A stretch of 64,000 bases of DNA from Cristatella mucedo (Eukaryota; Bryozoa; Phylactolaemata; Cristatellidae), in NCBI GenBank assembly GCA_009760855.2, contig WPIO01000001.1:9544001-9608000 (forward strand). Reading direction: 5' to 3'. Of this stretch, positions 12,222 through 23,501 are shown one piece after another; the stretch's first letter is position 1, and the number at the start of each line of letters is the position of its first letter. The notes under the pieces were generated by a model. It saw nothing but the letters and a program-made list of their open reading frames with translations, was not told the origin of the DNA and did not search any database. Both the position numbers and the translations under genes were made by a program.

Positions 12222-12345
12222 TGGTTTGGCCCAGCGGTTTAATGCGCTCGCCCTGACCAAGGTCTGACCGACGTGGCGGGGTCGAGCCCCGTGGCGCCTG
12301 AATGGAGATTACGTCCCCTTAGGGTGCCATGTACATGAATTATAC
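12222..12345 (+). mobile_element. tRNA-derived SINE with LINE-like tail
   Basis: The copy starts CTGGTTTGGCCCAGCGGTTT and contains GGGTCGAGCCCCGTGG (box B-like). The tail AATGGAGATTACGTCCCC, then AGGGTGCCATGTACATGAA, is like the other copies. Confidence 0.8.
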
Positions 12346-12429
12346 ATATAATTTCTTTTACATTTTAGCTTGCTTTTACACTGTGCCAAATCAGAGGATT
12401 CGCCAGTTTGATGTCTGTCGGTCAGAGAG

Positions 12430-12765
12430 TTTCAGAATTTGCTTCGGAGGCACGCTTTCGAGAAGCACCCGAGGTTTGTTAGAGGCACAGCTAAACGACT
12501 TGAGTCAGATGAGTTGGTCCTACCGCGAGGGAAGCCAGAAGGTGGCGAGTGTGCCGCGTAGGTAGGCTGGCTGGAGCTAGACAATGAATGGACACGAAAG
12601 CGAGCGACGGAATAGTGAAGTCGACGCGCTGCTTGATTGGAAGCCAGTGCAGGTCGTTGACGAGGAGAAGTGGCTTGTACTGCAGTGATGCTTCGTCGCT
12701 CCGCGGTAGCCGTGCAGCAGCAGCAGCAGAGCCAGGATGGAACCACCGCCGATGATGGACGTCTT
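12430..12765 (-). mobile_element. LINE 3' coding fragment, copy b
   Basis: The minus-strand translation (spread over frames) carries the same blocks as copy a: an SSTTCTGFQSSSAS region matching the HWLPVKQRIDF block in a shifted frame, and FRRSLSCPF matching the following block. It is a frameshifted, truncated LINE remnant. Confidence 0.6.
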
Positions 12766-14640
12766 AGGAGGCACATGTTGGACGGCCCGCGAGTGCCGAA
12801 TCGCAGGGATCTATCTATGCGAGATATTCATGCTCATGCCCGCGCTCCTGCGCGCTCCTGAGAGCAAGCAAGCAAGCTGCCGCTGCAGCTTTGTCGGCTC
12901 GCGCGCGGCGACCGCACTCTTCGTAAGATCGTGCAAGTCAGTTATCACGTCGCGATCGTCGTTTCAATGTTTCTGGTAGTTCTTCCCTCTGCCAGGATTC
13001 GTTAAATGTGCACCTGCCGCCGGAAGACCAGGCAAAAGCACGAGAGAGGGAGCAAAAGAGTCAAAAGAGTCCTATAACTCTTATAAAAAAGAGTCCTATA
13101 ACTCTTGCGCCTCGCTTCGCGCTGCCTGCATTTTGGCCGTAGTGCGAAAGAGCTCGCACGATTGCGGATGTCTAAACGCTAGCCGCTTGTGCCCGCCGCC
13201 CGGTCCACGAGCTTTCCTTGACCTTGACTTTGGTGTCTTGGCCTTGGCCCGCGCTTCCCGAGAAGATTGAGGCTGCGGCTTAGCTGACTATTAGTGACCT
13301 TACTCTTCGGTGCGCTAGTGAATGTCTGCCATCTTTTCGCCATTGTGGCTCGAACGCATTATTGCTTGAACTAACTTCTGCCGGGGTTCGTGAATTGAGA
13401 ATCTCCGCGGGAGGCTCCTCGGCCGTATGCCCAGCACTTACAGCTTCATGTCCGTCTAAAAAGGTTATGCTTGATGACATTGCGAATGTTACAACCAGTC
13501 ATCCGGTCGTGCTTTCTTCACAGCGTCTGTGAAGAGCCCAGAAAGTGATTCGGTTCTCTGCGGGTGCTACATACATGTATTATCGTTATTCTTCTTCTTC
13601 GTACTATTATTATTCGTCTCGAGCCGTCCAGCCGCTCTTCGTGGGGCGCCATAGAGAATCACTCTAGCTTGGTCATGAGAACGACCGTAGCTTCGGTTGC
13701 GACTCGTAGTGTGTGCATTTGGAATTCGTTTTCAATGGACAATAAACCTTAACAGTGCGCTATGTGACTCTGGACGACGATAACCTTGACCCATTTGCTA
13801 CGACAGACGTCTGGCTGATATCGACTAATTGTCCGATCTTAAATAATGCCACCTTATATACGCTTTTACTTCCTTCCTTCCTGAGATCTTTAAAAACTGG
13901 GATTACCGTGACCATTGCCGTTCTTTCCTTTCGCAATTATAAGTCATTTGAAAATTACCCTTGATGCTGTCTTACGACCGTATTCTGCTGCTACTAATAA
14001 TAGTTTATTTGTGTAGCGTCCTCAGAGGCCTCGATCTCTTTCTAGGCACTTTAAATATGCTTTAAAGGAGGCATGACTATATGGTTAGCGTTAACTTTCG
14101 CAATGTCAGCGAGAATAATATGGTTATGTAATGCTCCGCGAGCATGGACTATGAGCTTGACGGCTGAACTTCGATTACCAACGATGAGCTTTGCAGCTGA
14201 CTTAAAACTGAGCCGCTTATGAAATAGCCACGATAAGCCGAGGCTTGTGAGCACCGCGATGTATTATAATAAGCGAACGAGATTATGGCACGACTTACGA
14301 CCTGGCTATTAAATAGGGCGTGGTCCTAATCGCAGTCGCTCTCGTAGAGTAAGGGTCTGCCGGTCGATGAACGCTATCGCGAAGCGGGAGCCACTGTAAG
14401 CCCGCTTTCTCCGCTTGGCCCTATTCGCTGAGGGCAAGGAAATTAGTGGCTCCACGCGCTGAGTGCAGCGATGGATGATTGCTGCATGTATTGATGACAT
14501 CCACACATGGATGGTAAAAGATTTTCTTAAATTAAATGATACAACTTACTAGTTATGGGCAAACCAAGTGCGATTCAGAAGTAGGAAAGGCTAACGCGAA
14601 AAATCAGCTCTGCCAGCATATCTCCTGTTGAATCTGCACG
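12766..14640. other. Host DNA without recognised genes
   Basis: Contains a direct repeat of AGTCCTATAACTCTT near 13066-13105 and a minus-strand LINE-like 3' tail near 14000-14065 (CTCAGAGGCCTCGATCTCTT, then AGGCACTTTAAA). The short open frames show no recognisable domain. Confidence 0.45.
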
Positions 14641-15485
14641 AAATCTAGGTGTTATGTTCCAAAGTGACCTTTCGTTAGAAGACCACATCAGCTCAACAGT
14701 CAAGTCTGCCTACTTTCAGCTACATAATATTGCTAAAATTCGGGCTTGTTTAGATAAGGATACCTCATCTAAGTTGGTCCACGCATTTGTGACATCCCGT
14801 CTTGACTTCTGTAACTCACTGCTTGCTGGCCTACCGGCACGTGCAATCAGGCACTTAAAGTTGGTGCAAAACTCTGCAGCTAGGCTTGTCTGTCGTGAAC
14901 GTCGCAGTTGCCACATTACACCACTTCTCGCCGGCCGACCTGCACTGGCTACCAGTCAACCAACGGATCGACTTCAAGGTTTTGTCACTCACTTTTAGAT
15001 CCCTTCATTCTTTTGCTCCGGCCAGCGTAAATCTGCTCTCACACCAGGCCAAGCATCGTTACTCCGGCTTTTCGGAATCCAACTGTTTACCCATACCTCA
15101 TACAAACCTTAAATCTTTTGGAGACGATGCATTTAGTGTGTATGCTCCTAGAGTCTGGAACTCACTCCCGACTTGCGTCACGACAACCCCTGACTTGACC
15201 AGATTTAAAAAGAACTTAAACGCACCTATTTATGACAGCCTTTAGTGGGTCCCTGTGATTCGTCCTTCATGTGGTTATGCGTGCTGACACTGTGCATGCT
15301 GCCACTAACCACACTTGCATGCTGACCCTGTGCATATCACCCCTAACCATGCTATTCATGTTGTTTATCAAGCATGATACCTCTCACCATTCGATCGCGT
15401 TTCCTTTGCAGCAAATGCAAAGCGCCTAAAAAAGATTGAGTTCTCTGAGGGCGCTTTTATCAAGTGTATTATTATTATTATAATT
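14640..15485 (+). mobile_element. LINE 3' end (CR1/L2-like), copy c
   Basis: The longest copy in the window. Frames at 14654-14998 and 14886-15245 overlap through a frameshift. They encode the RT thumb and C-terminal region (HISSTVKSAYFQLHNIAKIR, RLDFCNSLLAGLP, LVQNSAARLVCRERRSC, then FKVLSLTFRSLHS and FGDDAFSVYAP). The 3' UTR has ATGCTGCCACTAACCA repeats and GAGTTCTCTGAGGGCGC, with an (ATT)n end near 15468. Frameshifts make it non-functional. Confidence 0.9.
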
Positions 15486-15734
15486 AGCAGTAGTATATTA
15501 TGGAGCTGCTGACTTTTGTAAGCCACTTTTTAAGTGAGAGTGTCGGGGTGTGACGTGGAGGTGAGTGGCGTCTGCTGATTAACTGATAACTAAGAAGTGC
15601 TTTATTAGTCAAAAAACCGGCAACACACGATATAGCAGTACACTTCTGCCCCGACGGTGCTGTTTATACAACAAAACATATATATGTACATGTGTATACG
15701 TGCATGTATGTCTATCTATTTGCACAAATATATA

Positions 15735-15746
15735 TGTGTGTGTGTT

Positions 15747-15806
<60 letters not shown>

Positions 15807-15812
15807 CGCGTG
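15735..15812. repeat. (GT)n microsatellite with GC end
   Basis: GT dinucleotides with two TTTG interruptions, ending in a short CG run. Confidence 0.95.
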
Positions 15813-16051
15813 TATGTACATGTATACCATATATGATGTATCAATCCCATTTATCACGTCCGGCGGCTTGGTCATCCATTGTAGCGGACACATATTTAAT
15901 CTTTGCATTTTAAATTGGTGAATTCGATGCATTAGTGCACTTGATAAGACGTTGTTATTACGTGAAAGTAAAGGCTTGTGCGTGGAGCCCTATAGCTCTT
16001 GTGTCTTCAGCACCAAATATTTGAGTATTGCATTACTGCGTAATTTTTCAG

Positions 16052-16204
16052 AATATAGCATGGTCAAGGCTGTGCAAGCGATGATGGTCGTCGCTCTGGT
16101 CTTGTTGGTGACAGCGGTCGTCCTGATGTTTATCAAAGAGTGCACAACTGGCCAGTTTAGAAAGCGAACACGTATTGCCTTCTTATTTGTCTCCTCTTTG
16201 ACTG
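16052..16204 (+). pseudogene. Claudin-like gene copy 1, exon 2 (donor lost)
   Basis: The exon follows acceptor TTTTTCAG and is 153 bases long in phase 1, the same length as exon 2 of copies 2 and 3. It encodes the second transmembrane helix (MVKAVQAMMVVALVLLVTAV...), a short basic loop with RKRTRIAF, and the start of helix 3. The downstream splice donor, GTAAG in copies 2 and 3, reads TTAAG here (16205), so normal splicing to exon 3 is unlikely. A GT shifted by one base would break the phase. No first exon was found upstream between 10.2 and 16 kb. Copy 1 is therefore probably a broken member of the array. Confidence 0.65.
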
Positions 16205-16763
16205 TTAAGTCTTTTGCTTAAGAAACCACAGCTTCTACCTAAGATTTGCACGCGCATCGCAGGATCTCAATCGCACAAAATCCTAGTATGTATCAATGTC
16301 CGAAACCATAAGTAACAGTTTGCACCTCGCAACGAAAATAATTACAGACATGCAGTGTCTACATACATACATTACATAAGTTTAATTTCCCGCTTAAGTC
16401 AGGTGAATGCCTTGGAATACACCCAGTAATGGCGCCTAGTCCTTATTTCACACACTCAAGAGCCCTAGTCGGCAAAGCTACCAAATGCTGGACATATACA
16501 AGGAGTGTTAGACAGCTCAAGTAGTATATCAAAATTGTAAAATTCGAAACGTTGACGGGATGTAGACAACATCTTGGATGGTTCATATCGTGTGTGTCGG
16601 GTCTAAAATGTACCTGGCATTATAGGTTTATCTTGGCTGATTGGTCTTTCGTAGGCATGATGATCTAGTAAGACTTCCAACCACACGAAGCTAGCTATTT
16701 TTTAAGTAATACATACACATTGAAGAAGTGACGGTAATCTCTACACTCTTTACATTCTTACAG

Positions 16764-16903
16764 TTCTCTGCATGGTGATTGGTGTAGTCACATTTTGGAT
16801 AGAATATGGCATAACAGTCCACTGGTCATTCGCCATGGTGACGCTGTCGGCATTTCTTGGTGTAGGTGCTGTTTCGTCATCAACCTTACGAATGCTACAG
16901 TAA
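16764..16903 (+). CDS. Claudin-like gene copy 1, exon 3
   Basis: The exon starts after acceptor TTCTTACAG (16763) and ends at TAA 16901-16903. It is 140 bases long, exactly as in copy 2. It encodes the end of helix 3, a short loop (WIEYGITVHWSFA) and helix 4. The IEYG..VHWS signature is shared with copy 2. The coding sequence is open, but the exon 2 donor is damaged, so expression is doubtful. Confidence 0.65.
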
Positions 16904-17034
16904 AGATTTCAAGATCAACAACTGTATTTAAATTCATTTACTGTCTTGATCAAAACGGTACATTTCCTACTGCATATAAGTGCAGGCGAACGCATCCAAT
17001 TCAGTCTTTGATTCCATCACACTTACACTTACAC

Positions 17035-17170
17035 GCCGAGCTGGTTTGGTCTAGCGGTTAAGGTGCTCGCCCCGACCAAGGTCTGACTGAGGTCATGGGC
17101 TCGAGCCCCGAGGCATATAGAAGCATCTGAATAGAGATTAAGTTCTCTTGGGGCGCTATATAAATGAACT
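17035..17170 (+). mobile_element. tRNA-derived SINE with LINE-like tail
   Basis: A well-preserved copy. It starts CTGGTTTGGTCTAGCGGTTA and contains GGGCTCGAGCCCCGAGG. The tail AATAGAGATTAAGTTCTC, then GGGGCGCTATATAAATGAA, matches the other copies. Confidence 0.9.
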
Positions 17171-20100
17171 ATGTTTTTTATATATACACTAATCAAGTAG
17201 GCGTACGAGCTTGTGCGCCAGATGAAGCTACTGGTTGCACTTGCAGGCAGTGCATTTTAATTTATTTGCTAGCGGTTGAGCACGTTTTTAACAAATATGC
17301 ATTCTAATGCACCCTTTTTATGCTTCTGAATATTTCATTGTGATCAGTACAATTTAAATTGGTATTAGGCCATTTTATAAATTCCTGCTTGTCCGAGACT
17401 GCTGCAGCTTAGTCGTTGGTGGCTGATTGCTGTACAAGTTTCTGATTCATAATTTTGTCTGGTATAATACCTTAGTCTGTGGTTGGACTAACCTTGCATG
17501 CGGTACAACCGTAGCAGTGTCCAGATAAAGAGTTTTTTAGAACGTGGATGAGTTATGGGCGCCGAAATTCTGGTCACGTGGGCACAATTATTCGTGGTTT
17601 CAAGAATATCATCTCAACTAATCCCATATTGATTCAATAATGATGGAACTCTTCTACTGAAGTGGCTGCCATTGATAAAGAAAGCTGTGGCTTCCATCCG
17701 CCTAAGCATTTTCTTATGTAGACTCTAGATGAAAGATAGTCTTCCACCAAGGGGTTACTATAAAGGGAAGGCTACCGTTAAGCTGTGGCTACCATCAAGG
17801 GCGTAGACAGCAATGTGTCAAGTAAAAAGGCCTGCACCTCGAATAGTTCTACAAAAGGCCGTTGTCCTTTATTTGAGATCTTCCTTGAAAGACTCGTTAG
17901 GCCCTTTTAGAAATTATTTATGTTTTTCAACCCAAGACCGAAGCTTCTCGCCGAAGGCAGACTGCCCGAGAGCCTTTTTCGACCCATAGTCGGACAGCCA
18001 CTTCGGGCAGCTTTCATGGCTCCAGGGATGGGGTCACCAAGTTTAATAAATTAGCAAATTTGATTCAATATAAGGTATCAAGTAAAAGGGTACGTAGCGG
18101 ACTTAAAGGCTCTCATTGTTTCGGATTTCAAAACTTTATTCAAGACGGGCGGACACTGTTTTATGGGCTAGAACAAATTCTTGAATAGTGTTTTATGGTT
18201 TATTGCGGCTCTATGGTTTTATTGGTTTATGGGTTATATAGGGTTGTGATTAAATGAGTTAATGTTTTAAAAAGAGTGAGTCTCTGCCTGGACGAGGAGC
18301 AGGCTGTGGGGGAAGCAGGACGGAGTGGAGAGCGGCTGCTGTGCGGTGCAGCGCTGCAAGCGTTGACGGAATAAGCGAGCGTTGAAGCCCCCTTCAGTGT
18401 CTGCGCTTCGTCGTTTGTGTACCGGCGCGTGCGTGGTGTCAGAGCGTCAGCCTATAGTGCTGCTTCAGTGCGTGTGTCGGTTTCTGGACAGCTGTAACTT
18501 TTTTAGTTGTGAACCATGCATTAAGAGCCGGTAAATAGGTGGTGTTATTTTCTGCAAGACTACAGAGGCCTACCGAGTGTCGAGCTTCCGCTACGTTAGC
18601 TCAGGCTTTCCAATTATTGATGCAAATTTCTATTTAGCGTTTTAGAAATCTTTCTTTTGTTGAAGTTTTTTTCTGCGTCAGTCTTACTGCTGACAGGCTC
18701 CGGTCGCACTGTACTTTAAAATTAAGCGCCTTCCGGATGGCTCACCTTCGGCATGGTGCTTGCGGTCTACCAAGCTTGAAAGCAGCTAAAATTAAAGTTA
18801 ACTTAATATTGCTAGGGTTTTAATAAGTTTTAAAGAGGTTAAAAGAGCTTTCCGAGCATACCTTGAAGAAGTCCTTGACTTGTTGCCACGCCCAAGGGAG
18901 GTTTGAAGGTTTTGTTCTCATATCCACATCAACCTTGGCCAGACTTCGAGCATGCTCGTCGTAGAGACACCTCTCGCAGCCTTTATGCTTAAAAAGAGAT
19001 TTATTTTCTAAATGTGCTATAATAATGTTTAGTTATTTTTGTCATCGACTGGCCTCGCCTGAAAATAGTTGCCCGTGCAAAAATGTCCTGACGATGTTGT
19101 GCCCGAACGACCCTCACTTTTTGCGGTAGCTGCATAACTCGCGAAATGTGCGAAGGCCGCAACTCGAAATACGCTGACAATACTAGCATAGTTCTCGATA
19201 TTCTACACGCAGTTTTAACGACAACGCCCTATTAGTGAACGCGCAGCAATAGCCTGTATATTACGGCCGATACGACAGGCGACTTCCAGCCGACTCGCTA
19301 TCAGGCTTAGAGCAGCTCGCGCTCAGCGCTGGGACTCACCGACCGGCAGACCCTTACTCAAAGAGAGCGACTGCGGTCAGCACTATTCCTGATGCAACGC
19401 ATACAGGTCATAGTTCACGCCACAACCTCGTCGCGCAGCTCACAAGTCCCGGTTCATCGCAGCCGTTTCGTAAGCGGCTCAGTTCTAATTCAGCGGCTAA
19501 GCTCGCAGTTCGTCATCGACGTTTAGCTGCCGAGCTCATCGTCCACAAGCGCAGCGTGGCATTGCGCTATCCCTCCGTTAAAAAGCACGTCGGTCCTCGG
19601 ATCTCTGGCTGCTCGTCGTCTCGTAGTACCCGCGGCGGCGTCAGCTGAGCTCGCAGCCTCCAATATGTCGTCCGCCTTGCTGATTTGAGCTGCCGGGAGC
19701 CGGAGCTGCGCGGCCTGCTGGGAGCCGTCGTCGTCGTCGTGACGCTGGCTGCATCGTCGTGCCGCCGCCGCCCAGTGCCGCTAGCAGTCAGCAGAGGCGT
19801 ACACGCTTCTAAACGCCGATGCCGTCTGCATCCCAATTTCAACCGCCGGTAGCGGCGGCAGCGTAGCAGCGTACGCCTGCCGCCTCTGCTCTTGTTATCA
19901 GAGCGGCAGCGTCGGGCCACTAAGGTGCAGCAGGTGGTTGGGCAATTGACTCGGCGCAGCGACACGCCTCGGATGTAAGGATGTTGCCGGCCACAGCTGC
20001 ACTCCCCCATCTTCGGTGAGCCAGCCAGCTCGTAGATGTACGCACTGAGAAAAATAAAGACCGAGTCTCGCTTGCCGCTCACGTCCGAGCTCGTGTCTCC

Positions 20101-20430
20101 TCGGAGAACCAACAAAGAATTCCCGTCTGGACGAATACAACCGTGTCAACGATCGCAGATTAGTGACTCTAAGGAACCATCGTTGAACTGACTCATGACT
20201 CAAGATTGCGTTAACCATCTTTAACTTAGCAAGACAATAGGCGCACCGAACGAGCAAAGCAAGTTCTCAAATCTTGGGCATTGCTGCTATTTTTCTGTAT
20301 GCACACAACTTTTATAGCACAGAGTTGTATAGTAAAGGGTATAATTCAGCCCCAAAATCAACTCTATATGTATAATAAAAAATTTCAGATAACTTGTAAA
20401 ACTAAGCTATTGGACCCAATCGTGTGCGAT
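17171..20430. other. Host DNA without supported genes
   Basis: Contains mixed sequence and a GC-rich block from about 19300 to 20110. A 182-aa frame on the minus strand (19567-20115) is Arg/Thr-rich and likely fortuitous, though it could overlap a promoter or 5' UTR. No domain was recognised. Confidence 0.4.
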
Positions 20431-20434
20431 CTGA

Positions 20435-20841
20435 TTGGCTGAGCCGCTGACCCGCGCCGGGCTCTACACGCTTCTTCACGAAGTCTGCGATCTGCAGGGG
20501 TTCGCCATATTGTACTCGCTAGTGCTGTTCATCATGGGCCCGAAGAAGGACCCGATCTGGAGTCGCTTTCATGACCACTACATCGAGATTGGGACGGCTA
20601 TCGCCTTCAATGGCAGCTCGGGCACCGACGCCGACACGTTCACCAAGTGGCTGTCGAGCCTCGGCAAAGAGTGTCGCGTCGACGGGCCCGTCGACAGTGA
20701 GGACGTCCGAGGTCCGAGGAGGATGCATCCGAGTTCGACCGCATCGAGGTCAGCTTGGACCTGCATATCGACGATGGTGACCTTTTCTAGAGAAGCTGGA
20801 CGTCCTGGTGTTCAAGCAGTGTCTGGGCATGCAGTTTGAAT
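20435..20841 (+). pseudogene. Unidentified gene fragment with frame breaks
   Basis: The frame from 20435 reads as natural protein for about 85 residues (FAILYSLVLFIMGPKKD, IWSRFHDHYIEIG, DTFTKWLSSLGKECRVDGP). It then degrades, while the other two frames pick up natural-looking sequence (EEDASEFDRIEVSLDLHI, then EKLDVLVFKQCLGMQFE to TAA 20839-20841). This is the pattern of a coding exon or retrocopy with two frameshifts. I do not recognise the family. The hydrophobic FAILYSLVLFIMG segment could be membrane-associated. A (GA)n microsatellite follows at once. Confidence 0.5.
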
Positions 20842-20867
20842 AAACGAATACACATATCGAGATGGCG

Positions 20868-20952
20868 AGAGGGAGAGAGAGAGAGAGAAAGGGAGAGAGA
20901 TATAGAGAGGGAGAGAGAGAAAGAGAGAGGGAGAGAGAGATAGAGAGGGAGG

Positions 20953-21027
<75 letters not shown>

Positions 21028-21045
21028 AGAGAAAGAGAGAGACAG
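20868..21045. repeat. (GA)n microsatellite
   Basis: About 175 bases of GA-rich simple repeat with GGGA interruptions. Confidence 0.95.
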
Positions 21046-21985
21046 CTGTACCGTGGTGCACACGATGATTTTTTAAGGATTTTTATGATTGTACTGAATA
21101 ATGTGTATTACACATGTCCATACTATTTAATACTTGACGGATCACAAAAATCTTATTGAATTAATTAATAATTGCTGAAATTTCACTGATATGATAGACC
21201 AAAAGGAACCAGTAAATTCCTCGTGTCGCTGGAGAGAGCGACACGAGGAATTCGATGCGAGCCCAGAGCTCAGCTCTCGGAACTGGTGTAGCCTTCGCAC
21301 ATCCCGTAGCTCAAGACGAGTGAGCGACATGTTTTTATTTTTCTAACTCCTTTAAAATCATTGCCATTTTTGAGCATAACAAAATTTCCCAAACACGTAT
21401 ACACAAGGTATCCTACAATGTAAACAAAACCTACAAGAGCCACGCGAAATTGCTGACCTCAAAACCTAATCTCGCAGGGGTAATGAAAGAACCCCGTAAT
21501 CACCATTTCATTAAATGCTCACAAGTCACTCAAAACCAGTCTCCAAATTGCAATTCATTTGACAAAGCACGGACAAAGCAAGAATGCCTTAATCCTTATA
21601 AAGACAAAGATATGCGAGTCACTGGAACCTTGCTCAATCTCAACCGTAACATTCTATGACGGGCAAAGTTAGGAACCAACATATAACAATTTAACGGGCT
21701 CTCACAAATCCCGTCAATCAGACCGGCAGCCTTAGACGTTTGCTGTTCAAAACAACACAATGGTAATCACTTTTCAATGCTACATCCGAAAACTAACAAC
21801 AAGTGTTGCCAGATTTATAATGCAATAGCGCTATTGTAACCAAATCAATTACGGATTAAATACCCCATATCTTCGTAATGGCTAGACACGTAGTCACCCC
21901 AGAAAGCAACACCTCCAAGCTTGCTGTAATAGAAAAGTATAATTATCACATGTAAATCTGAAACCACATTTATCAGCCCAATCCG
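21046..21985. other. Host DNA without recognised genes
   Basis: Its only notable feature is an inverted repeat at 21215-21252 (16-base arms AATTCCTCGTGTCGCT and reverse complement, 6-base loop). Open frames are short and show no domain. Confidence 0.5.
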
Positions 21986-22822
21986 ATACCAAAGTGACCT
22001 TTCATTGGACGACCACATCAGCTCCACAGTCAAGTCTGCCTACTATCAGCTACATAACATTTCCAAAATTCGGGCTTATTTAGATAGGGATACGACATCT
22101 AAGTTGGATCATGCATTCGTAACATTCCGTCTTGAATTCTGTAACTCACTTCTTGCTGGCCTACCGGCCTGTGCAATCAGGCGCTTACAGCTGGTACAAA
22201 GCTCTGCAGCTAAGCGTGTCTGTCGTGAGCGTCGCAGTTGCCACTTCTCGCCGACATGCACTGGCTGCCAGTCAAGTAATGCATCGACTTCAAGGTTTTG
22301 TCAATCACTTTTGGATCCCTTCATTCTTTTGCTCCGGCCTACGCAGATCTTCTCCCCCACCAAGCTAAGCATCGTACCACTAGCTTTTCGGAATCTAATC
22401 GTCTACCTATACGTCGTACGAACCTCAAATTATCTGGAGACCATGCCTTTAGTTCGTTTGCTCCCAAACCCCAGACCTCACTTCCGACTGACATGACAAC
22501 ATTTCAAAAGAAACTAAAAATTCATATATTTATTAAGCATTTAGTCACTAAGTGCTGCGGGTTTAAATGTTAAATTTTAACTAAATTGTAGTGGTTCCGT
22601 GTGATTTGTCCTTTATGTGCTTATGTGTGCTGACACTGTGCATGCTGCCACCAACCATTTTGGATGCTGACCCTGTGCATGTCACTCCTAACCACGTTAT
22701 GCTTGTTGTCATTGAGCATGCTACCACTAACCATTCGACCGTGTTTCCTTGCAACAAAATTAAAGTGCCTAGAAATGTATTGAGTTCTCTGACGGCACTA
22801 TATCAAATGCATTATTAGTATT
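21985..22822 (+). mobile_element. LINE 3' end (CR1/L2-like), copy d
   Basis: Three overlapping frames (22005-22496, 22132-22368, 22298-22573) together carry the RT C-terminal blocks seen in copies a and c (DHISSTVKSAYYQLHNISKI, CNSLLAGLPACAIRRLQLVQ, then HSFAPAYADLLPHQAKHRT). The 3' UTR has the ATGCTGCCACCAACCA motif and GAGTTCTCTGACGGCACTAT. The copy is frameshifted and dead. Confidence 0.88.
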
Positions 22823-22914
22823 CGCATTTATTCTGATATTTTGATATGTACGGTTATATATATATATATATATAACCGTACATATTAAAATATCAGAATA
22901 AATGCTAATACTTA
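22813..22914. repeat. Long palindrome around a (TA)n core
   Basis: The left arm (TATTAGTATTCGCATTTATT onward through GTACGGTTA) is mirrored by the right arm as its reverse complement over about 42 bases with two mismatches. The arms are separated by a TA run. This is a strong cruciform or hairpin candidate at the 3' end of LINE copy d. Confidence 0.85.
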
Positions 22915-22957
22915 TATATATATGTGTATATATATATATATATACATATATGTATAC

Positions 22958-23015
<58 letters not shown>

Positions 23016-23030
23016 GTGTTTGTGTCGCGT
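22915..23030. repeat. (TA)n followed by (GT)n microsatellite
   Basis: TA-rich simple sequence with ACATAT interruptions passing into GT dinucleotides at about 22975. Confidence 0.95.
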
Positions 23031-23146
23031 GTGTCGCGTATGTGTTTATACTGGTTTTACGGGTACAGGTCTGTATAGAGATACCTGTATATGCATGCAT
23101 CCAGTTGACTCCAGATACATTAAACACATCTACTGTAGTAGTCTTA

Positions 23147-23400
23147 TGACAGGCTAGTGTATGGCCTGTGGAATTTATGGCGCTGCCGCCGGTTTTTGGG
23201 AAATAGTTTTATGAGGGTGAGACACTGCCTGCAGAGCCGGAACACCGGAAACATGGGCGCTGGAGAGAACGTGAGGCTATGAGTCGTCACGCAGCAAGCT
23301 GAAATATGCGGCTATTCTTGCCCACTCGGTGTTTCCGTAGCGTCGCTTGCTTGCTATCGGAGCGTCAAACCGCAAGCTATTTTGGCTGGTTGAGGTGACT
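23147..23400 (+). repeat. Dispersed repeat, copy 1
   Basis: Shares a long colinear similarity with 24897-25165. Common blocks include TTATGGCGCTGCCGC, GGGTGAG.CAC.GCCTGCAGAGC and AATATGCGGCTATTCTTGCC, then CCACTCGGT.TTTCCGTAGCG. The copies are about 1.75 kb apart in the same orientation. No protein match was recognised. Confidence 0.7.
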
Positions 23401-23501
23401 TGCGAAGCGTTCGACAGCTTCGATGGTTTCAGAGACTCGGTCGGCAGGTTACTAAGGTGTGAGAGGGAGATCGAGCAAAGTCGCTTCGAACCGGGTGAGG
23501 A

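Noticed and set aside
19567-20115. 182-aa minus-strand protein
   Set aside because: Arg/Thr-rich composition in a GC-rich block, no domain, and overlapping open frames on the same strand.
20750-21068. Ser/Leu-rich and Arg/Glu-rich open frames
   Set aside because: Produced by the (GA)n microsatellite.
22922-23157. Ile/Tyr/Val/Cys-rich frames
   Set aside because: Translations of TA and GT microsatellites.
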